A stretch of 60,000 nucleotides of DNA from assembly GCF_964204645.1 (NCBI RefSeq), contig NC_134031.1:11634501-11694500 (forward strand), in the 5' to 3' direction. Numbering within the stretch: position 1 is the stretch's first letter; every line of letters starts with the position of its first letter. The notes beneath the pieces were generated by a model. The model did no database searches, had not been told where the DNA came from, and saw only the letters and a program-made list of their open reading frames with translations. The DNA comes from Tubulanus polymorphus (lineage: Eukaryota > Nemertea > Palaeonemertea > Tubulaniformes > Tubulanidae). The position numbers were made by a program, and so were the translations under genes. This document shows positions 54,279 through 60,000 of the stretch, piece after piece.

Positions 54279-54500
54279 TTATATGGGAGGAATATATTTT
54301 TGTTTTTCTAAATAATCAATAGTTAAATTAGATAAAGTAACTGCTAATGTTAATTTTAAAATATCATTGATATCAAATCTATCAACATTAACACTTCCCA
54401 TTTTGAATACTTTTTTTAATACCATTGAATAACCAACAGTTCCAACTGATAGTAATGCTCCATTATATAATCCAGTTATTATCCACTTATTATCACTCAT
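54279..54500 (-). CDS. Small conserved membrane protein, 73 aa
   Basis: Intact. WIITGLYNGALLSVGTVGYS forms the first membrane segment, followed by a second hydrophobic helix and a short tail. Homologous small proteins sit beside the 140-aa two-TM protein in other Polintons as far as I recall. The start lies immediately after the stop of the upstream gene. The P1 copy is cut at exactly this gene. Confidence 0.6.
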   Translation of the reverse strand: MSDNKWIITGLYNGALLSVGTVGYSMVLKKVFKMGSVNVDRFDINDILKLTLAVTLSNLTIDYLEKQKYIPPI

Positions 54501-54857
54501 TTATTTATCAAAAAAATTACTATCTTCAAAATATTGAGTTATCTTATTTATGATTATTTCAACATTTATTTCATTACTAGTTTCATTTGTTTATATTTCA
54601 ATTATTATTTTTTTAATATCATCTATGATAAAATCTTCATCTAATTCATAAAATCTTAAAGATTCTCTAATTAAATTAGTAATCTTTTCTACATTTAAAG
54701 TTTCTTTATCTATTGTTGTTTCATACTCAAATGTTGTTTCATTAGAAAATGCAATATTTTTAATATGTGTAATTACATCATTAATGTTAAATTTCATTTC
54801 TTTCTCACGTTTAAAATCAAACCCAAAACATATACTCGGTCCAACAGTTATATTCAT
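54501..54857 (-). pseudogene. P2 copy of the 113-aa protein, early stop
   Basis: Begins like 31779-31438 (TVGPSICFGFDFK). A TAA at 54591-54593 cuts the last part, but the missing C-terminus is still readable to 54501 and ends like P1 (DSNFFDK). A few extra codons lie in the middle compared with P1. The original stop is directly followed by the start of the next gene, so the genes were tightly packed. Confidence 0.65.
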
Positions 54858-54873
54858 TTATATAATGAAGAAA
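54858..54873 (-). promoter_or_regulatory. Start-proximal signal before the 113-aa protein
   Basis: On the minus strand a TAATTTCTTCATTATATAA stretch ends at ATG 54857. The corresponding P1 stretch is TAATTTTTTCATTATATAA, so the signal is kept between copies. Confidence 0.45.
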
Positions 54874-55628
54874 TTACTCTCTACATCTTATAACTAATTC
54901 ATATATCACAGGAAAGTTATTGAAATCAATTAAATATCCATTGGGATTTCTTATTTCTAATTTAAAATTATCAAATTGAGGAATACAAGGTTTGAAATCA
55001 CATTCAGCTAAATTATAATTTATTTGCGTTCCAAATTGTTTAACATTTTTTAATGGTAAAATATTTAATATACTAGAATTACAAATTGTATCTTTAGTTG
55101 CTTCGAATGTTTTTGTAGGATCGATTAAATTGCAATAAATATAAAAGTGCGTAAAAGTCATTAAATTTGAATTACCATCTACGTTTCCTGTAACAGTATC
55201 TGGTACAATTCCTAACAGTTTAGCTATAGGTTTTTTTACCATAAATGCATGTTGACTTTCATCATATACCTTTATTTTAATTTTATTTGTGCTATCACTT
55301 TTTATATATCTAATTAAAAATTTATCATCTCTTCTAATTTTCAACCGTACTCTTCGATTTCTTGAGCTAATGTATCTAAATTATATAATCACGGTTTTAA
55401 AATTAGATGAAACCATTTATTTACATTTCAAATATGAATTAAAAAAGTATTATCTTCAATAGTTTTATTCGATATATTGTAAAAAGAATTACATAAACTT
55501 ATATTTACTAATTTTAAATCTACACAATTCATAAATTCTCTATCTAATTGTACTAGTTAATTATGTGATTTATAATTTGTAAGTCTTCTAGAATCAACAA
55601 ATATTCTGTATTCTTTTAATTCTACCAT
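54874..55628 (-). pseudogene. Penton/minor-capsid-like protein, broken N-terminus (P2)
   Basis: The C-terminal half (55344-54874) is open, with THFYIYCNLIDPTKTF and PVIYELVIRC. The N-terminal half starts at ATG 55628 and carries several stops relative to the intact P1 stretch. Comparing both copies, the ancestral protein had about 250 residues. Lesions differ between P1 and P2, so they decayed independently. Vertex-protein role inferred. Confidence 0.6.
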
Positions 55629-55645
55629 TTATTTTACATATTTTC

Positions 55646-55999
55646 TTATTCGAAATCTATTTCATGGTGCCCTTTTTCATTCTTACCTTTGTATACGAAA
55701 TAGAAATCTCCAGAACATAATTCTTCTAAGTCTTCACTTGATAATCTATGAAATCTATCCGGTAAATATGTTCTGAATTTATATGTATTTCCTTTTAATC
55801 CTTCATATTCTAAGTGTATAACTAATTTATCTCCATAGTTATTAGTAACTGTATCAATATTTGTAATTAGATATTTCTTATGGATTATTAATTCTTTTAA
55901 CTTCTTAAATTTATAATCTACTGATTTGACATTTGAAGTATCTTTTATTCTATCTAGAAATGATTTGTTGTTCTCACTGTGCGCTTGTTTACTCTCCAT
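55646..55999 (-). CDS. Conserved 117-aa Polinton protein (P2 copy)
   Basis: Intact, start ATG 55999 after GTATTATAAATG. The last 72 residues are identical to the P1 copy, and the DNA from about 55622 to 55866 is identical to P1, while the first 45 residues carry all differences. Role unknown. Confidence 0.65.
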   Translation of the reverse strand: MESKQAHSENNKSFLDRIKDTSNVKSVDYKFKKLKELIIHKKYLITNIDTVTNNYGDKLVIHLEYEGLKGNTYKFRTYLPDRFHRLSSEDLEELCSGDFYFVYKGKNEKGHHEIDFE

Positions 56000-56043
56000 T
56001 TATAATACATATTTTTATTAAAATTTGATTAACACGTTAGAAT

Positions 56044-59000
56044 TCATTTCATAATCTCATTCTCTTTTGTTTCTCTTTTAAATTTTAAGTAGTCATCTAA
56101 ATTGCTACCATAAGCAACTGTATGAATTTCATCATCTAAAATATATCTTTTATCATCAAATGGGTTTAGACTTATCTTTTCAATTTCTTCAATAAACATT
56201 TCATGATCTTCAGATCTTAAACATTTCATCTTATGTTTTCTAACTTCTTCATTGAATAAACAATTGATGTAATCTTTGAAATGAATATTCTTTTCTACTA
56301 CACTTTTGGTTATTCCTTTTAACTTTTTAGCTTCATGTTCTTTAGTTTTATATGAATACATTTTAGATCTAATACCAATGAATTCAATCATTTCTTCACC
56401 ACCTAATTCATCTTTGAATTTACCGGGAACTTTTTTATTATCATTGCTAAACAATCCATGATCTTTAGGATAGTTACTAAAATCAAAATGATGTTTTAAT
56501 GTTTTTAAATCATCAGTTATGTTATCAGTTTTTATCTTTAATATGTAACTGTCAGTATCAAAATATAAGATTTCTATATGTTTTTCTCCAAAAATTGGTT
56601 GTAATACATTATAATAGAATTCATACATTAGTAATTTTGATAATTCTAAAACTGAAGCGCCAACATAGATTGGTTTATTAAATTTCATTGATGTTCTTCT
56701 CATTTTAACTGCGGCTAAATTTTCATCAAATATTCTGTTACCCATGAACTTAGGATATGTTTGTAAATGTCTAATTCTTTTACCATTACTGACTAACTCA
56801 ATATCATTTCTATTTCTAATATTTTAACAAGTCTTACCATAGAATGCATTATTCATTAACTTGAAGAAATCTTTTTCGAAATCAGTTTTAGCTTCAGTTC
56901 TCTGTTTGGTGTTAAAATCTATATATTTTTCTAACCATTTAGATTGACTAAATGAAATATATCTATGTACTTTTTTTAGAACCATTCCTTGTTTTAGATA
57001 AAACTTTAACATTCTATAATGTACTACATAATTATATTTATCTTCTTGAGTTACCATTAACTTTTCTGTATTAATATGATTTTCGGGTTTAATTCTTTTT
57101 TGATAATTTGATAATTCTTCATGAGTTACAGTTTTATGTTCGGGACAGTATGCTAGATTTCTAGATTTAAATTTAATATGTTCCGGATATTCCAAGTCTA
57201 CAACAAAGAAGTAACCAGTATTTGAATCATCTGAAACATCTAGAATTCTTTTCTTCCAATCAAATTTATCATTATTTTCATGTTGTAAAACTTCACTTAT
57301 TTCAAATACTCCATAAGGTTGTGGTTCCATCATTGCCCAACCATATAGATTATTTGCATCTATATATAATAACTTATATCCAGGGTTATCATTTACATTG
57401 AAATATCTATCACCTAATACACCTGAAACTCATCCTCTTATAGACTTTTCAAACAATAGTAATTGATCTATATTTGTTAACGAATCCATTTTTATATCTG
57501 TAAATTTTAATCCACAATCCCATGTTAAACCTGGTGATGAATAACAATGACAAGGATCAATGTTAAAATATTTTAGGTTTACATCTCTAAACCTTTCGAA
57601 TATATCGGTTAATAATAATACATCTGATTTTAGATATAAATCTACTAATTGCCCATGATTTTTCATTCTAAAATGATTCCAAATATTCAATGTTCTATTA
57701 TAGACTTCATCTTTAACGTATTCATTTTTTAATTCATCATAGAATTGTTCTTTCAATAATTCAGTTATGTTAAAATCATTATGATTTTTATAGAAAGAAT
57801 ATGGAATTGCGCCTTTATATCTCATTAATTTAAAATCATCATTATTTTGGTAGTGTTGCTTTAATATTTTTAATTCATCATCAACTAATGATTTTGATAA
57901 GTTATCTAATGAACTATTTAAAAATCTATATGAATCTATAAATCTTAGGCAACCAAATTGGAATGATATATAATTCTCAGATGTTTTAGCTAACATTTTA
58001 GATTTATAAGTTGGTATTTTATCTTTTGATCTATTTGAATTTAATCTTTCTATTTCATTATTAATTTCTTCTATTTTATGACATAACTGTTTAATGAATA
58101 AATGTGCATCATATCCTGCTAGATTATGAAATATAACTGGTACAAAGTTAATTTTCTTAGCTTGTAAGTTACAATTCTCATGTGCAGCGCCTCTAAACTT
58201 TCCATTCAAATGATCATGGTCTCTTACTTTTTTATCTTTATAATTAAATAGTTTTTCACAATAATAACATTTATCTGCAAATACTAACGCTTCTTTATCT
58301 TCTGTCATAATTATTTCTTTATTTTCATTTAACTTTTCATTAAATTTTATTTTTTGGTGGTTCATCTGAAAAATCATTTTCATTAGAATTTAATTTCTTT
58401 CTTTTATAATATATTTCTTTTCTATCTTGATCAGTTAATTCTTTATTTAATGATTCAAAATCTCCATATATTACAAATGGTACTTTATTTTTGTAATCAT
58501 ATTTTTTGAATTCTAATATTTTATCCTTTTCATTTGGTAAAACTAATTTACAATAATCATGATTTTCACATAATTGTTTATGATTTAATAATGTACTTTC
58601 ATTACTGAATTTATGTAAACATTTTCTACATAGATATATTTTATTATGGTGATCACTTTCTGTTCTAAAGAATAAATCTATTTGTTTAATCCACACATAA
58701 TTATTCTCATAATATAATATATCTATAACATCATCTGAATCATAATCTTTTGATAGATATAAAGGTTCTAATGTATAATGTTTTATATTGTTACCTTTTG
58801 TATTTGGTAATTTGATTAAATCAAATACATTTATCTTTATATTATTATCTCTTTCTATTTTTGGGATGTTTTTAATTATAACAGGATACTTATCCATCTT
58901 ATAATTGTTTTCAAATGGTTTATAATGAGTTAATCTACAAATATTATAAGTTGCAGGATGTAAACAACTTATTATAGCCCATAGAAAACATTTATCATCT

Positions 59001-59296
59001 TCATTTTGTACATTTATTACAGCATTAGTTTTAAAGTTTGGTAGTTTAATATAACTCGATGCTTCAATATCTGGTTCTTTATAATATGATACATTATTTT
59101 CATCGATTGGTTTTGATTTCGTTAACTTATTATATTTTGTATTATAAACATGTAAAGTCATAAATATTATTTCATCAAATATTAAACCAGATCCTTCAAA
59201 ATATTTCTCTTCTATTTTAGTTTTTACTTCATTATAACATTTATTTAATTTATCATCTATATGCTGTTTAGACATAATATTTTGTGGATTTATCAT
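56044..59296 (-). pseudogene. polB: Protein-primed DNA polymerase B (P2), two stops and one deletion
   Basis: Open in pieces 59296-58340, 58383-57430, 57333-56824 and 56745-56044. Compared with P1, a deletion near 58345 removes about 60 codons after the exonuclease DFE, a GGA-to-TGA change stops it at 57430, and a GAA-to-TAA change stops it right after the FYGKTC motif at 56824. The C-terminus, which P1 has partly lost, is intact here. Motifs DFE, YDAHLF, DANNLYG and FDTDS are present. The N-terminal zinc-finger head is missing, because P2 ends at about 59340. The apparent start arises from a 38-bp tandem duplication at 59262-59325. Confidence 0.88.
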
Positions 59297-59325
59297 CTAT
59301 ATGTTGTTTATATATAATATGTTGT
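59262..59325. repeat. Short tandem duplication at the P2 edge
   Basis: ATTTATCATCTATATG plus about 20 following bases occurs twice in a row with small changes. P1 has it once. It creates the apparent start of the P2 polymerase piece. Confidence 0.6.
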
Positions 59326-59340
59326 GAATGAGAATTTATA

Positions 59341-59545
59341 TTAATGAATGAATGAATATATTTTTCTCAAATGTATAATACATAGTATAATAGTATAATA
59401 ATTGTTGTACATGATTATTGAATATATACATTCAAGCAGGACAGCCCCAAGCCCTAAGGGCTGTACCTAATTGGGGGGATGCCCTGGTATGATTTGATAC
59501 CATGATACAATTAATGAGAATACAATAATAATTAATGACAACATA
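59341..59545. other. Junction DNA between P2 and microsatellite
   Basis: Non-Polinton DNA. A small hairpin with CAGCCC and GGGCTG arms (about 59441-59462) lies within a GC-richer patch, and CCCCAAG/ATTGGGG also pair around it. It may be the end of a dispersed repeat. Confidence 0.4.
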
Positions 59546-59582
59546 ATTGACATCAAAAATAATAATAATAATAATAATAATG

Positions 59583-59618
<36 letters not shown>

Positions 59619-59774
59619 GTAATGGTAATGGTAATGGTAATGGTAATGGTAATGGTTATGGTAATGGTAATGGTAATGGTAATGGTTATGGTAATGGTAA
59701 TGGTAATGGTTATGGTAATGGTTATGGTAATGGTAATGGTAATGATAATAATAATAGTAATAATAATAATGATG

Positions 59775-59806
<32 letters not shown>

Positions 59807-59812
59807 GATAAT

Positions 59813-59855
<43 letters not shown>

Positions 59856-59935
59856 TATATCCATATACATACATATACACATGCATACACACATATACAC
59901 ATATATACATACACATATACACATACATATGCATA
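59546..59935. repeat. Compound microsatellite: AAT, AATGGT and ATACAC-type tracts
   Basis: (AAT)n at about 59546-59617 is followed by (GGTAAT)n with occasional GGTTAT units to about 59743, then (AAT)n again to about 59855, then ATAC/ACAT-type repeats to about 59935. Long open frames on both strands here are artefacts of the repeat. Confidence 0.95.
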
Positions 59936-60000
59936 AGATATATAAATATTTTCGAAAATAAATGAAGGTCGGCAACACAAAAAAGGTTTAATTTTAGAAT

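Larger units (their letters stand above)
44427..59340 (+). mobile_element. Polinton/Maverick copy P2, nearly complete but decayed
   Basis: It begins with a terminal repeat arm. Next come a plus-strand block (200-aa protein, one-TM protein, integrase, ATPase), two large hairpins, and a long minus-strand block (zinc-finger protein, capsid, membrane and minor proteins, penton-like protein, polymerase B). Integrase, packaging ATPase, hexon-like capsid and protein-primed polymerase together are diagnostic of Polintons. Similarity to P1 ends at about 59340, so the zinc-finger head of the polymerase and the second terminal arm are missing. A cysteine protease was not recognised. Most large genes carry stops or shifts. 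Confidence 0.9.

Noticed and set aside
59432-59980. Long open frames on both strands in the microsatellite
   Set aside because: They consist of Ile/Thr, Met/Val or Leu runs made by AAT and AATGGT repeats and have no real protein character.

Overview
This window looks like nuclear DNA of an invertebrate animal. It has GT-AG spliced exons, long AT-rich intergenic DNA, a Ty3/Gypsy retrotransposon, several short inverted-repeat DNA transposons, minisatellites, microsatellites and decayed Polinton (Maverick) elements. The frequent AGGCCTA-type words and the gene families remind me of marine deuterostomes such as echinoderms or hemichordates, but that is a weak guess. Nothing here is bacterial.

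Layout. From 1 to 2.1 kb lies the 3' part of a single-frame gene with DDE-transposase-like features. From 2.1 to 10.2 kb there is no gene, but there are four candidate non-autonomous DNA transposons (4000-4743, 4750-4982, 6410-7427, 9505-10133) and two perfect palindromes. From 10.2 to 16.9 kb is a Gypsy element on the minus strand with intact gag and pol; its two 780-bp LTR-like arms are inverted, not direct. From 17.2 to 25.0 kb is a spliced plus-strand gene of the DUF7869/HTHED type, with twin TGACGTCA sites at its 5' side and one in-frame TGA. From 26.3 to 28.1 kb is a tandem duplication of about 0.8-0.9 kb. From 29.15 to 30.05 kb is a 49-bp minisatellite, followed by a small four-exon gene (30.2-31.0 kb).

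From 31.4 to 59.3 kb the window is a Polinton graveyard. P1 (31.4-38.2 kb) has DNA polymerase B, small proteins and one terminal repeat arm. P3 (38.2-41.65 kb) has a decayed polymerase followed by a broken HNH endonuclease. A truncated retroelement with a PNMA-like gag (41.65-43.9 kb) interrupts P3. P2 (44.4-59.3 kb) starts with the opposite terminal repeat arm. It then carries, on the plus strand, a 200-aa protein, a one-TM protein, a chromodomain integrase and a packaging ATPase. After a pair of large hairpins, a minus-strand block follows: zinc-finger protein, hexon-like capsid, membrane and structural proteins, penton-like protein and polymerase B. A foldback element with a GC-rich core sits beside both terminal arms. 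A compound microsatellite ends the window.

Together P2 plus the polymerase end of P1 describe nearly a whole Polinton of about 16-17 kb: integrase for insertion, protein-primed polymerase for copying, and capsid plus ATPase for packaging. Nearly every large gene is broken, so these copies are relics. I could not find the Ulp1/adenain-type protease usual in Polintons. Many genes of the set share the same start-proximal signal, a T-tract followed by ATAAATG.
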